Shown here: positions 8,172 through 15,806 of the stretch, in pieces
How positions within the stretch are numbered: position 1 is the stretch's first letter
How the letters are laid out: the number at the start of each line of letters is the position of its first letter
NCBI RefSeq assembly: GCF_030700245.1
Contig: NZ_JAUYZI010000026.1
Coordinates: forward strand, 36,659-100,658
Origin: Methylobacterium amylolyticum
GTDB lineage: Bacteria > Pseudomonadota > Alphaproteobacteria > Rhizobiales > Beijerinckiaceae
Length of the DNA stretch: 64,000 nt
Direction of reading: 5' to 3'
Notes under the pieces: model-generated
Database searches by the model: none
What the model was told of the DNA's origin: nothing
Seen by the model: the letters and a program-made list of their open reading frames with translations, nothing else
Position numbers and translations under genes: made by a program

Positions 8172-9797
8172 ATGGAACGCTTGCGCGGCGCCGACATCGT
8201 CGCCCGGACCCTGGAGGCGCTCGGCGTCACCCGGATCTTCACCCTGTCGGGCAACCACATCATGCCGGTCTTCGACGCGCTGCTCGATACCGGCATCGCG
8301 GTCGTGCACGTCCGCCACGAGGCGGCCTGCGTGCACATGGCCGATGCCTGGGGGCGGCTCACCGGCGAGGTCGGCGTCGCCCTCGTCACCGGCGGGCAGG
8401 GCCACACCAACGGCGCCGCGGCCCTGTTCACGGCGCTCGCGGCCGAGTCGCCGGTTCTGCTGCTCTCGGGCCATGCCGGCCTGAACGAGATCGGGCGCGG
8501 CGCCTTCCAGGAACTCGCCCAGGCCGAGATCGCCCGGCCGACGACGAAGGCGTCGTGGACCGCCGGTTCGGTCGCCGCGCTCGGATCGGACCTCGCCCGC
8601 GCCGTCCGGATCGCCCGCGAGGGCAGGCCCGGCCCGGTCCATGTCAGCCTGCCGGTCGACCTGCTGGAGCGCGCCGTCCCCGCGTCCTCCGTGCGCATCC
8701 CCGGCCCGGAGGCGGCCGCCCCCCGGGAGACCGCGCCCGAGCCCGACCTCGTCGCCGCCCTCGCCGCCGCGCTCGAAGCGGCCGAGCGCCCCCTCGTCGC
8801 CTGCGGCCCGGCGCTGTGCGACGCCGCCGGCCGCGCGGCGATGGCGGGCCTGGAGGAGCGGCTCGGCCTGCCGGTCGTCGGCATGGAGAGCCCGCGCGGC
8901 GTCAACGACCCGGCGCTCGGCGCCTTCGCCGAGATCCTGGCCCGGGCCGACCTCCTCGTGCTGCTGGGCAAGCCCCTCGACTTCACCCTGCGCTTCGGCG
9001 ACGCGCCGGCCGTCGCGCCCGGCTGCCGCTTCGCGGTGATCGACCCGGACCCGGCGCTGCTGGCCCGCGCCCCGGCCGGGCGCCTGGTCGTCTCGGGCCT
9101 CGCCGATCCGCGCCCGACGCTCGCGGCGCTGGCCGCGCGGGGACGGGGCAATACCGGCCACGCGGCCTGGCACCGCGAGGCGCGGGCCGCGCTCGCCTAC
9201 CGCCCGCCGGCCTGGGCGGACCTGCGCGGGGCGGGCGGCCGCCTGCACCCCGCCGAGCTGTGCCGGGCGCTCGACGCGTTCCTCGCCCGGCACCCGGCCG
9301 GCACGCTGATCTGCGACGGCGGCGAGATCGGGCAGTGGCCCCAAGCCCTGGTCCGAGCCGGCCGGCGCCTGATCAACGGCGTCTCGGGCACGATCGGCGC
9401 CGCCACGCCCTTCGCGCTCGCCGCGAAGCTCCAGCGCCCGGAGGCGCCGGTGGTCGCGGTGATGGGCGACGGCACCTTCGGCTTCCACATGGCCGAGTTC
9501 GACACGGCCGTGCGCACCGGCATCCCCTTCGTGGCGGTGGTGGGCAACGACGCGCGCTGGAACGCCGAGCACCAGATCCAGGTGCGCAGCTACGGCCCCG
9601 GGCGGACGCGCCACTGCGACCTGCTGCCGACCCGCTACGACGCGGTCGTCCAGGCGCTCGGCGGCTTCGGCGCGCTGGTGACCGACGCGGCCGATCTCCC
9701 GGCGGCGCTGGAGGCGGCCCAGGCCAGCGGCCTGCCCGCCTGCCTCAACGTGATGATCGAGAGCGTGCCGGCCCCGGCGATCCGGCGGCCGGACTGA
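8172..9797 (+). CDS. Thiamine-diphosphate-dependent enzyme, acetolactate-synthase-like
   Basis: A 541-residue protein with the three-domain layout of the POX/ALS superfamily. E50 in VRHEAACVHMADAW is the conserved Glu that activates ThDP. The Mg/ThDP motif is GDGTFGFHMAEFDTA...VVGNDARWN near residues 435-460. Members decarboxylate or ligate 2-oxo acids (acetolactate synthase, sulfoacetaldehyde acetyltransferase, benzoylformate decarboxylase). It follows the flavoprotein gene by 12 bases with an AGGAG ribosome-binding site, so it probably acts on a product of the dehydrogenase/hydratase pair. The exact reaction is unknown. A second, different ThDP enzyme lies at 21131-22858. Confidence 0.82.
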   Translation: MERLRGADIVARTLEALGVTRIFTLSGNHIMPVFDALLDTGIAVVHVRHEAACVHMADAWGRLTGEVGVALVTGGQGHTNGAAALFTALAAESPVLLLSGHAGLNEIGRGAFQELAQAEIARPTTKASWTAGSVAALGSDLARAVRIAREGRPGPVHVSLPVDLLERAVPASSVRIPGPEAAAPRETAPEPDLVAALAAALEAAERPLVACGPALCDAAGRAAMAGLEERLGLPVVGMESPRGVNDPALGAFAEILARADLLVLLGKPLDFTLRFGDAPAVAPGCRFAVIDPDPALLARAPAGRLVVSGLADPRPTLAALAARGRGNTGHAAWHREARAALAYRPPAWADLRGAGGRLHPAELCRALDAFLARHPAGTLICDGGEIGQWPQALVRAGRRLINGVSGTIGAATPFALAAKLQRPEAPVVAVMGDGTFGFHMAEFDTAVRTGIPFVAVVGNDARWNAEHQIQVRSYGPGRTRHCDLLPTRYDAVVQALGGFGALVTDAADLPAALEAAQASGLPACLNVMIESVPAPAIRRPD

Positions 9798-9891
9798 GGA
9801 CCGACGCCGCGGCCGGAGCGCCAGGATGTGGCGATCCGGGTGCGGCGATCCGGGGGCGGTCATCCGGGGATGTGATCGGGGGAGGGGGATC

Positions 9892-10896
9892 ATGCGCAGG
9901 CGCGACGTGCTGGCGGGGGCGGCGGGGGTGCTCGGGGCGGGGTTGCACCCGGCCCGCGCGGAGGCCGGCGCGGTGGCGATCGCCCGCCAGCCGAGCCTCG
10001 GCCACCTGCCGCTGATGCTGATGGAGGAGCGGGGCCTCTTGGAGAAGGCGGCCGCCGCCCGCGGCGTGGCGGGGTTGCAGGCGCGCTACCTCACGCTCGC
10101 GGGCGGGGCCGCGATGAACGACGCGCTGCTCGCCGGGCAGATCCAGTTCGCGGCCGGCGGCGTGCCGCCCCTCGTCCTGCTCTGGTCGCGGACCGAGGGG
10201 ACCGCGATGGCCGTCAAGGGCGTGGCGGCGATGAACGCCATGCCGCTCCTGATGAACACCAACAACCCGCGGGTGCGCACGCTCAAGGACTTCACCGACC
10301 GGGACAAGATCGCGCTGCCCGCGGTGAAGGTCTCGGTCCAGGCGATGTTCCTGCAGATGGCGGCCGAGCGGGAACTCGGGCCGGAGCGCCGCAACGCGCT
10401 CGACCGGCTCACCGTCACGCTCTCGCACCCGGACGGGATGGCGGCCCTGCTCGCCGGCAACGAGATCACCGCGCATTTCACCGCCGCGCCGATCCAGGAG
10501 CTGGAACTGCGCCGGCCCGGCATCCGCACGGTGCTCAACTCCTTCGACGTTCTGGGGGAGCCCTCGACCTTCAACGTGGTCTGGGCGTCGTCGGCCTTCG
10601 CGGAGGCCAATCCCCGCGTCTGCGAGGCGTTCGGGGCGGCGCTCGACGAGGCGCTCGCCCTGATCGAGGCCGACACGGCGGAGGCGGCCCGCGCCTACGT
10701 GCGGCTCGCCCGCGACGCGAGCGACGTCGGATTGATCACCGAGATCCTGAGCGACCCGCAGGTGCGCTTCAGCGCGACGCCCCGGGCGATCGGCAAGGTG
10801 GCGGACTTCATGCACCGGACCGGCACGATCCGCCGCCGGCCGGAGAGCTGGCGGGACCTGTTCTTCGCCAGCGTCCACGCGCGGGACGGGAGCTGA
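9892..10896 (+). CDS. Second TauA/NMT1-like substrate-binding protein
   Basis: A 334-residue paralogue of the protein at 2081-3100, with the same series of motifs (HLPLMLMEERGLLEKAA, GAAMNDALLAGQIQFAAGG, AVKGVAAMNAMPLL). Its leader begins MRRRDVLAGAAGVLGAG and ends near ARAEA, a twin-arginine-like signal, whereas the first copy has a Sec-type leader. ATG 9892 is behind GGAGGGGG. The frame continues upstream into repeated GGCGATCCGGG units (9832-9870) that are not protein-like. It closes the operon. As with the first copy, no membrane or ATPase component is encoded nearby. Confidence 0.85.
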   Translation: MRRRDVLAGAAGVLGAGLHPARAEAGAVAIARQPSLGHLPLMLMEERGLLEKAAAARGVAGLQARYLTLAGGAAMNDALLAGQIQFAAGGVPPLVLLWSRTEGTAMAVKGVAAMNAMPLLMNTNNPRVRTLKDFTDRDKIALPAVKVSVQAMFLQMAAERELGPERRNALDRLTVTLSHPDGMAALLAGNEITAHFTAAPIQELELRRPGIRTVLNSFDVLGEPSTFNVVWASSAFAEANPRVCEAFGAALDEALALIEADTAEAARAYVRLARDASDVGLITEILSDPQVRFSATPRAIGKVADFMHRTGTIRRRPESWRDLFFASVHARDGS

Positions 10897-11073
10897 GGGC
10901 GCTTCGCGAGCGACCGATGAAGCGCAGACTTCGGAACGCTTGCGGATCGATCGCAGATTTGTGGTGGCGCCTGTGGCCCCGCTGCACCAGGGCAGCGAGA
11001 TCCGTGATCCACAGGCGTGACTTAACGAGAGGTTGGCTTTCGTAGTCTAGATTGCGCTTGCCGCCGTGGCAGG

Positions 11074-11391
11074 ATGCGCCAAATTAGCGCTTGGTTGAGG
11101 TCTGTGCCTCGTGCATTAGCCAAGCAGGGGCATCGCGCTTGCATCATGTGTTTGGACGGCGGTCGAAGGATTGTGGTATGGCGTGGTCAGAAGAGCCCCA
11201 CCAAGAGTATGGCTAAGCGCTTCGGAATTCCTGCGGATATCGTTCGAACAGTAATACATAACGTTAAGGATCGAGAAGGCTTAAGCGGGGGTGACAATAT
11301 AATAATATATGACAATGCTGATATAGAGGATGAGTTCGGCAACTGGTTAGGCAATATGTGCGACGAGCCTGGAGTCCACTGTGACCCTTAA
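11074..11391 (+). CDS. Small hypothetical protein in a low-GC patch
   Basis: I do not recognise this 105-residue protein. Codon usage is clearly less GC-biased than its neighbours (for example an AT-rich run near 11297-11315). The C-terminal half is hydrophilic and contains GDNIIIYDNADIEDEFGNWL, which ends like a small folded beta-rich domain. The start is uncertain: ATG 11074 gives the full length, and ATG 11146 would give 81 residues. Its stop overlaps the next gene by 11 bases, so the two genes act as a pair. The arrangement resembles small effector/immunity cassettes, but that is context only. Confidence 0.45.
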   Translation: MRQISAWLRSVPRALAKQGHRACIMCLDGGRRIVVWRGQKSPTKSMAKRFGIPADIVRTVIHNVKDREGLSGGDNIIIYDNADIEDEFGNWLGNMCDEPGVHCDP

Positions 11392-11854
11392 AGCTTTTGC
11401 ATCGCTGCGGTTTACCGGCGAGACTCTGGAGCCCTCGCTGATCGGCGACATTCTGTGCGTCCGGCCAACCTTGTCCTACCATAAGGGTGAGCTCTTTCTG
11501 GTCGGAGAAGCGCGTCGCGAAAGAGTTGGGCGTACTGGGCTTTGGCTTTTCAACACTGAGGGCCGGGCTGAGGCGCGCGATCTGAAACAACACATTGACC
11601 TGCTCGTAAAAGTCATTTTCCTTGACGATGGGGGACGGCCCGATTTGCAAAAAGCAGTTGCTTTGCGCCGATTGGTTGACAGCCAGAATGTCGATATGCG
11701 GGTTTCGCTCTTCTGGCACGGAAGCGACGCGGACGAGGAACCTAAAATCAAAAAAAGCTTTTACGATGTCATTGGCTGGGTGGGCGGGCGCGTGGAAAGT
11801 GATTTCGACAGAGAAGAGCCTGCATCACCCACGGGGAAGCTGCAAATCGCATAG
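11381..11854 (+). CDS. DUF4279-like protein
   Basis: A 157-residue protein starting at GTG 11381 and overlapping the preceding small gene. The pattern of an early LRFTGETLEPSLIGDIL strand-helix, a glycine/Trp segment (GRTGLWLF), then DLKQHIDLLVKVIF and a central LFWHGS strand, resembles DUF4279 proteins of 120-140 residues. No catalytic motif is visible. Base composition is lower in GC than the surrounding operons, which suggests transfer together with the upstream gene. DUF4279 proteins have no agreed function. Confidence 0.6.
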   Translation: MTLKAFASLRFTGETLEPSLIGDILCVRPTLSYHKGELFLVGEARRERVGRTGLWLFNTEGRAEARDLKQHIDLLVKVIFLDDGGRPDLQKAVALRRLVDSQNVDMRVSLFWHGSDADEEPKIKKSFYDVIGWVGGRVESDFDREEPASPTGKLQIA

Positions 11855-12065
11855 GTCGAGCCTTCAGCCCGACCAAGCCATGCCTCTGCGATCAGGCGCA
11901 TACATGCCGCAATGGCGCCCCTGTTCCGTGGCCAGAGCGGGCCGACTGCCACCCAATCGGACCCGACCGAAGGGCCTGTACCAGCGCCGCGACAAAGCGC
12001 AGAAACAGCGCGCTGCAACCTGGCATTTTATGCCGGGGCTTTGAACACCAGCCGGATCCCCGCCT

Positions 12066-12809
12066 TCACCCCAGCAGCCCCGGCAGCGCCAGCGCGGTCG
12101 TGGTCAGGCCGATCGCGGCGAGCAGGACGAGCACGATCGCGCGGAAGCGGCGCTGGTCGATCCGGGCGAACAGCGAGAGCCCCGCCAGCACGCTGGCCAG
12201 CACCACCGGCAGGGCCAGCGCGAGGTCGCCGACGAGGTCGGGCGGGATCGGATGCAGCCAGAGCAGGATCGCCAGCGCCCAGACCTGCATCACCAGGGTG
12301 AAGCTCTGATAGACCGCCCGCTGCGTGCGCGGCTCCCAACCGCGCACGAGGCTCCAGGCGGTCGGCAGCGCGCCGGACAGCCCGGCGATGCCGCCGAGCA
12401 CGCCGCCCAGGAACCCGACGGCGCCGTCGCTCCAGGGGTTGCCGAAGGCCACCCGGTAATCGGCGCGCAGCAGGGCGACGGTGCCGCTGTAGAGGATCAG
12501 GAAGCCGCCGATCGCGACCTTGATCAGTTGCGGGTCGAGCCCGTGCAGCAGGCGGATGCCGATCGGCGCGCCGACGAGGCCCGGCAGGATCATCGCGAGG
12601 GCGGTGCCCCGCGGCGGCCAAGTCCGCAGGCGCAGGATCGAGATCGCCTGCGCGACGGTGCTGCACACCAGAACCAGGGCGGTCGCCTCCACGGGCGAGC
12701 GGATCGACAGCAGCGTGCCGGAGGCGATCAGCGCGAAGGCGAAGCCCGTCAGGCCGGAGATCAGGCCGGCGCAGCCGATGCACAGGACGAGGAGGAGCGT
12801 CTCGTTCAC
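12066..12809 (-). CDS. TauE/SafE family membrane exporter, probable sulfite exporter (SuyZ-like)
   Basis: A 247-residue polytopic protein with about eight hydrophobic segments and the paired-repeat glycine motifs of the TauE/SafE (DUF81) family: GLISGLTGFAFALIASG near the N-terminus and GGVLGGIAGLSGALP in the middle. TauE-type proteins next to sulfonate lyases are thought to export sulfite. This gene is divergent from suyA and shares its regulatory region, with one palindrome near each promoter, so a sulfite-export role is the natural reading. The anion specificity is inferred from context. Confidence 0.8.
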   Translation of the reverse strand: MNETLLLVLCIGCAGLISGLTGFAFALIASGTLLSIRSPVEATALVLVCSTVAQAISILRLRTWPPRGTALAMILPGLVGAPIGIRLLHGLDPQLIKVAIGGFLILYSGTVALLRADYRVAFGNPWSDGAVGFLGGVLGGIAGLSGALPTAWSLVRGWEPRTQRAVYQSFTLVMQVWALAILLWLHPIPPDLVGDLALALPVVLASVLAGLSLFARIDQRRFRAIVLVLLAAIGLTTTALALPGLLG

Positions 12810-12891
12810 CGGAGACGGCCCATCCCCGCGATCACCGCCATCCCGCGCCTCCCCCGGACCGCCGCGTGCGGCCTTCCGTGCCTGGAATATA

Positions 12892-12903
12892 TCTTATATA
12901 AGA
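12892..12903. promoter_or_regulatory. Operator palindrome near the exporter promoter
   Basis: TCTTATATAAGA is a perfect 12-base palindrome, 82 bases upstream of the exporter start codon. The same 12-mer recurs at 13064-13075, 172 bases away, within the 310-base divergent region 12810-13119. Two copies of one operator flanking a divergent region fit control of both directions by one regulator, possibly through looping. Confidence 0.65.
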
Positions 12904-13062
12904 CTCGGACGGGTGCAAGGCGCCGATCTCGGGGTCGCCTGGGCGCGACGCTCCCCCGCAGCCTGGACGGCGATGGCGCCAGGCCGCAGCCGGCTGCGGC
13001 GCGGGCTCGCTCGCCGTCTCGTACCTGCCTGTCGATCCACCGTTGCGCCCGGACGGTGATTG

Positions 13063-13076
13063 GTCTTATATAAGAC
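13063..13076. promoter_or_regulatory. Operator palindrome over the suyAB promoter
   Basis: GTCTTATATAAGAC is a perfect 14-base palindrome 43 bases ahead of suyA. Its core TATATA (13067-13072) is 18 bases after TTGCGC (13043-13048), so the site may coincide with the -10 element and act as a repressor site. It is nearly identical to the site at 1774-1787 in front of the SDH-like operon. The regulator gene at 16872 closes the operon and is the likely binder. Confidence 0.65.
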
Positions 13077-13119
13077 TAGCCGCCACGAAGAAGCCGGCGA
13101 CAGCCAGCAGGAGGACCGC

Positions 13120-13437
13120 ATGAGCAGCCACGCCGCATCCGGCGCGGGGCGCCGCAAGCCGCATCTTCTCGCCCATTCCCCGGACGACAACGTCGCCGTC
13201 GCGGTGATCGAGGGGCTCTCCGCCGACACCGCGGCCTTCGGGGTGATCACCGAGAACGACACCACCTTCGAGGTGCATGTCCGCCACGACATCCCGATCG
13301 GCCACAAGGTCGCGCTCACCGACCTGAAGGCCGGCGACACGGCCATCAAGTACGGCCAGGACATCGGCAAGGTCATCAAGGACGTCGCCAAGGGCGAGCA
13401 CGTCCACGTCCACAACGTCAAGACGAAGCGCTGGTGA
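13120..13437 (+). CDS. suyA: (2R)-3-sulfolactate sulfo-lyase, alpha subunit
   Basis: A 105-residue SAF-domain protein of the UxaA N-terminal family. The core VRHDIPIGHKVALTDLKAGD followed by IKYGQDIGK and a C-terminal GEHVHVHNVKTKRW closely match known SuyA proteins. SuyA with SuyB eliminates sulfite from (2R)-3-sulfolactate, giving pyruvate. Altronate and galactarate dehydratases share this domain, but the SuyB-like partner, the two sulfolactate dehydrogenases and the TauE exporter favour sulfolactate. The first 18 residues form an extra Ser/Ala/Lys-rich tail. The ATG is preceded by AGGAGGA. Confidence 0.87.
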   Translation: MSSHAASGAGRRKPHLLAHSPDDNVAVAVIEGLSADTAAFGVITENDTTFEVHVRHDIPIGHKVALTDLKAGDTAIKYGQDIGKVIKDVAKGEHVHVHNVKTKRW

Positions 13438-13444
13438 GGTGACG

Positions 13445-14725
13445 ATGTTCAAGGAAGCCGCTCAGCTCGAACACGAGATCGCCACGCCCTTCGTCGGCGG
13501 TGCGCCCGACCAGTTCGCCACGCAGGCGCTCTCGACGAAGCGCGCCTCGGCGGATTACCGCGCCGCCACCTTCATGGGCTGGCGCCGGGAGAACGGCCGC
13601 GTCGGCGTGCGCAACCACGTCGTCCTGCTGCCGCTCGACGACCTGTCCAACGCCGCCTGCGAGGCGGTGGCCAACAATGTGAAGGGCACGATGGCGCTGC
13701 CCCACGCCTACGGGAGGCTCCAGTTCGGCGAGGATCTGGACCTGCACTTCCGCACCCTCATCGGCATCGGCTCGAACCCGAACGTCGCCGCCGTTGTGGT
13801 GATCGGCATCGAGGACCAGTGGACCAACCGCGTGGTCGAGGGCATCGCCCGGACCGGCAAGCCGGTGGTCGGGTTCGGCATCGAGGGCCACGGCGACATC
13901 GCCATCGTCGCCAAGGCCAGCTACCAGGCCAAGCGCTTCGTGCAGTGGGCGACCGAGCTCCAGCGCGAGGAATGCCCGATCGCGGACCTCTGGGTCTCGA
14001 CGAAGTGCGGCGAGTCCGACACCACCACGGGTCTCGCCTCCTGCCCGACGGTGGGCAACATGTACGACAAGCTGATCCCGCACGGGATCTACGGCGTGTT
14101 CGGCGAGACCTCCGAGATCACCGGCGCCGAGCATCTCTGCCGCGAGCGGGCCGCGAGCCCGGAAATCTCCGACAAGTGGTACGCCATGTGGAAGGCCTAC
14201 CAGGACGACGTGATCGAGGCCCACAAGACCGACGACCTGTCGGACTCGCAGCCGACCAAGGGCAACATCGCGGGCGGGCTGACCACCATCGAGGAGAAGG
14301 CGCTCGGCAACCTCGAGAAGATCGGCCACGAATGCCGCTACATCGACGCGTTGCAGCCGGCGGAGAGCCCGGCCAAGGGCCCGGGCCTCTACTTCATGGA
14401 CACCTCCTCGGCGGCGGCCGAATGCGTGACGCTGATGGCGGCGGCGGGCTACGTGGTGCACACCTTCCCCACCGGCCAGGGCAACGTGATCGGCAATCCA
14501 ATCGTCCCGGTGATCAAGATCACCGGCAATCCTCGCACCGTGCGCACCATGGGTGAGCACATCGACGTCGACGTCTCGGGCGTGCTCACCCGCGAGATGA
14601 CGATTCCCCAGGCCGGCGACGCGCTGATCGACATGGTGGTGCGCACCGCCAACGGCCGGCTCACCGCGGCCGAGTCCCTCGGCCACCGGGAATTCGTGAT
14701 GACGAAGCTCTACCGCAGCGCCTGA
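13445..14725 (+). CDS. suyB: (2R)-3-sulfolactate sulfo-lyase, beta subunit
   Basis: The 426-residue catalytic subunit belongs to the UxaA/altronate-dehydratase C-terminal family and agrees over long stretches with SuyB as I know it: GVRNHVVLLPLDDLSNAACE, MALPHAYGRLQFGEDLDLHF, STKCGESDTT and HTFPTGQGNVIGNPIVPV. The cysteines in STKCGESD and AAAECVTLMAA probably serve iron binding. A roughly 35-residue N-terminal extension precedes the usual start (near ATFMGWRREN). ATG 13445 is spaced five bases from GAGGT. An in-frame GTG at 13439 is less likely. It is translationally close to suyA (7-base gap). The product sulfite is presumably exported by the divergent TauE protein. Confidence 0.88.
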   Translation: MFKEAAQLEHEIATPFVGGAPDQFATQALSTKRASADYRAATFMGWRRENGRVGVRNHVVLLPLDDLSNAACEAVANNVKGTMALPHAYGRLQFGEDLDLHFRTLIGIGSNPNVAAVVVIGIEDQWTNRVVEGIARTGKPVVGFGIEGHGDIAIVAKASYQAKRFVQWATELQREECPIADLWVSTKCGESDTTTGLASCPTVGNMYDKLIPHGIYGVFGETSEITGAEHLCRERAASPEISDKWYAMWKAYQDDVIEAHKTDDLSDSQPTKGNIAGGLTTIEEKALGNLEKIGHECRYIDALQPAESPAKGPGLYFMDTSSAAAECVTLMAAAGYVVHTFPTGQGNVIGNPIVPVIKITGNPRTVRTMGEHIDVDVSGVLTREMTIPQAGDALIDMVVRTANGRLTAAESLGHREFVMTKLYRSA

Positions 14726-14747
14726 GGCGGAGGCGTACCCCTCCCTC

Positions 14748-14824
14748 ATCCCGAGCCGGGCTCGCCCGGCCGGGACGGCGGTAGGTCGGTCCCGGGCAGT
14801 CCCGAGACCGGTGGGGGAGGGGAC
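14748..14824. repeat. GC-rich palindromic intergenic element
   Basis: Between suyB and slcC lies a 123-base gap with CCCCTCCC at its left and GGGGGAGGGG at its right, enclosing CCCGAGCCGGGCTCG and GTCCCGGGCAGTCCCGAGAC, each partly self-complementary. It resembles the repeat at 4228-4425 in using pyrimidine-rich then purine-rich ends. It may act as an attenuating or stabilising hairpin within the operon. Confidence 0.5.
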
Positions 14825-14848
14825 CGCGCCGGTCGATCCCGGAGCATC

Positions 14849-15802
14849 GTGACGGAATCCATGCCCAAGGTCGTCATCAGCGAGTTCATGGACGAGGCGG
14901 CGATCGACGCCGAACTCTCCGGCTTCGAGACCCTCTACGATCCGGGCCTCGTCGACCGCCCGGACGACCTCGCCGCCGCGCTCGCGGGCGCCGACGCCCT
15001 GATCGTGCGCAACCGGACGCAGGTGCGCGGCGCGCTGCTCGCCGCCGCGCAGGACCTCGCGGTGGTCGGCCGGCTCGGCGTCGGCCTCGACAACATCGAC
15101 GTCGCCGCCTGCCGGGCGCGCGGCATCGCGGTCTACCCGGCGACGGGGGCCAACGACGGGGCGGTGGCCGAGTACGTGATCGCCGCCGCGATGCTGCTGC
15201 TCCGCGGCGCCTACGGAGCGAGCGCGCAGGTCGCCGCCGGCGCGTGGCCGCGCAACGCCCTGATGGGCCGCGAGATCGGGGGCAAGCGCCTCGGCCTCGT
15301 CGGCTTCGGCGCCATCGCCCGCGAGACCGCCCGCCGCGCCGCCGCGCTCGGCATGGCGGTCGCCGCCCACGACCCGTTCCTCGCCCCCGACGACCCGGCC
15401 TGGAGCCCGGCCCACGGCCCGGTCGCGCGCAGCGAACTCGACGCCCTGATCGCGGGGAGCGACGTGCTCTCGCTGCACGTGCCACTCACCGACGCGACCC
15501 GCGGCCTGATCGACGCGGCGGCGCTCGCCCGGATGCCGCGGGGCGCCGTGCTGATCAACGCGGCCCGCGGCGGCGTCGTGGACGAGCCGGCGGTGGCGGA
15601 CGCGCTGCGCTCCGGCCATCTCGGCGGCGCGGCGCTCGACGTGTTCGACAGGGAGCCGCTCGATGCGGGCGGCGGCGCCGTGTTCGCGGACGTGCCGAAC
15701 CTGATCCTGACGCCGCACATCGCCGGCGTGAGCCGGGAATCGAACGTCCGCGTCTCGGCGGTCACCGCGCGGGCCGTGCGCCGACATCTCACGGAGCGCT
15801 AG
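14849..15802 (+). CDS. slcC: D-isomer-type 2-hydroxyacid dehydrogenase, probable (S)-sulfolactate dehydrogenase
   Basis: A 317-residue NAD-dependent dehydrogenase. The Rossmann glycine motif is GLVGFGAIA (149-157), and the catalytic triad is complete: R240 in INAARGG, E269 in DREPL and H290 in LTPHIAG. In sulfolactate-degrading bacteria SlcC oxidises (S)-sulfolactate to 3-sulfopyruvate, which ComC then reduces to the (R) isomer for SuyAB. This gene stands between suyB and comC, which supports that role. Phosphoglycerate dehydrogenase-like activity is the main alternative. GTG 14849 has GGAG four bases ahead. ATG 14861 (MPKVV) is a possible later start. Confidence 0.78.
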   Translation: MTESMPKVVISEFMDEAAIDAELSGFETLYDPGLVDRPDDLAAALAGADALIVRNRTQVRGALLAAAQDLAVVGRLGVGLDNIDVAACRARGIAVYPATGANDGAVAEYVIAAAMLLLRGAYGASAQVAAGAWPRNALMGREIGGKRLGLVGFGAIARETARRAAALGMAVAAHDPFLAPDDPAWSPAHGPVARSELDALIAGSDVLSLHVPLTDATRGLIDAAALARMPRGAVLINAARGGVVDEPAVADALRSGHLGGAALDVFDREPLDAGGGAVFADVPNLILTPHIAGVSRESNVRVSAVTARAVRRHLTER

Positions 15803-15806
15803 GACC

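Noticed and set aside
9832..9870. Short GGCGATCCGGG-type tandem units as a CRISPR-like or iteron array
   Set aside because: Only about three degenerate units without unique spacers. Probably a local slippage repeat upstream of the binding-protein gene.
6326..10015. A 1,229-codon open frame overlapping the flavoprotein and ThDP genes
   Set aside because: It is an out-of-frame shadow caused by high GC. Its translation is Arg/Pro/Gly-rich and it covers two genes with clear families in other frames.
13120..14725. suyAB as altronate or galactarate dehydratase
   Set aside because: The motif strings match sulfolactate sulfo-lyase better, and the neighbouring dehydrogenases and TauE exporter fit sulfolactate, not hexuronates.
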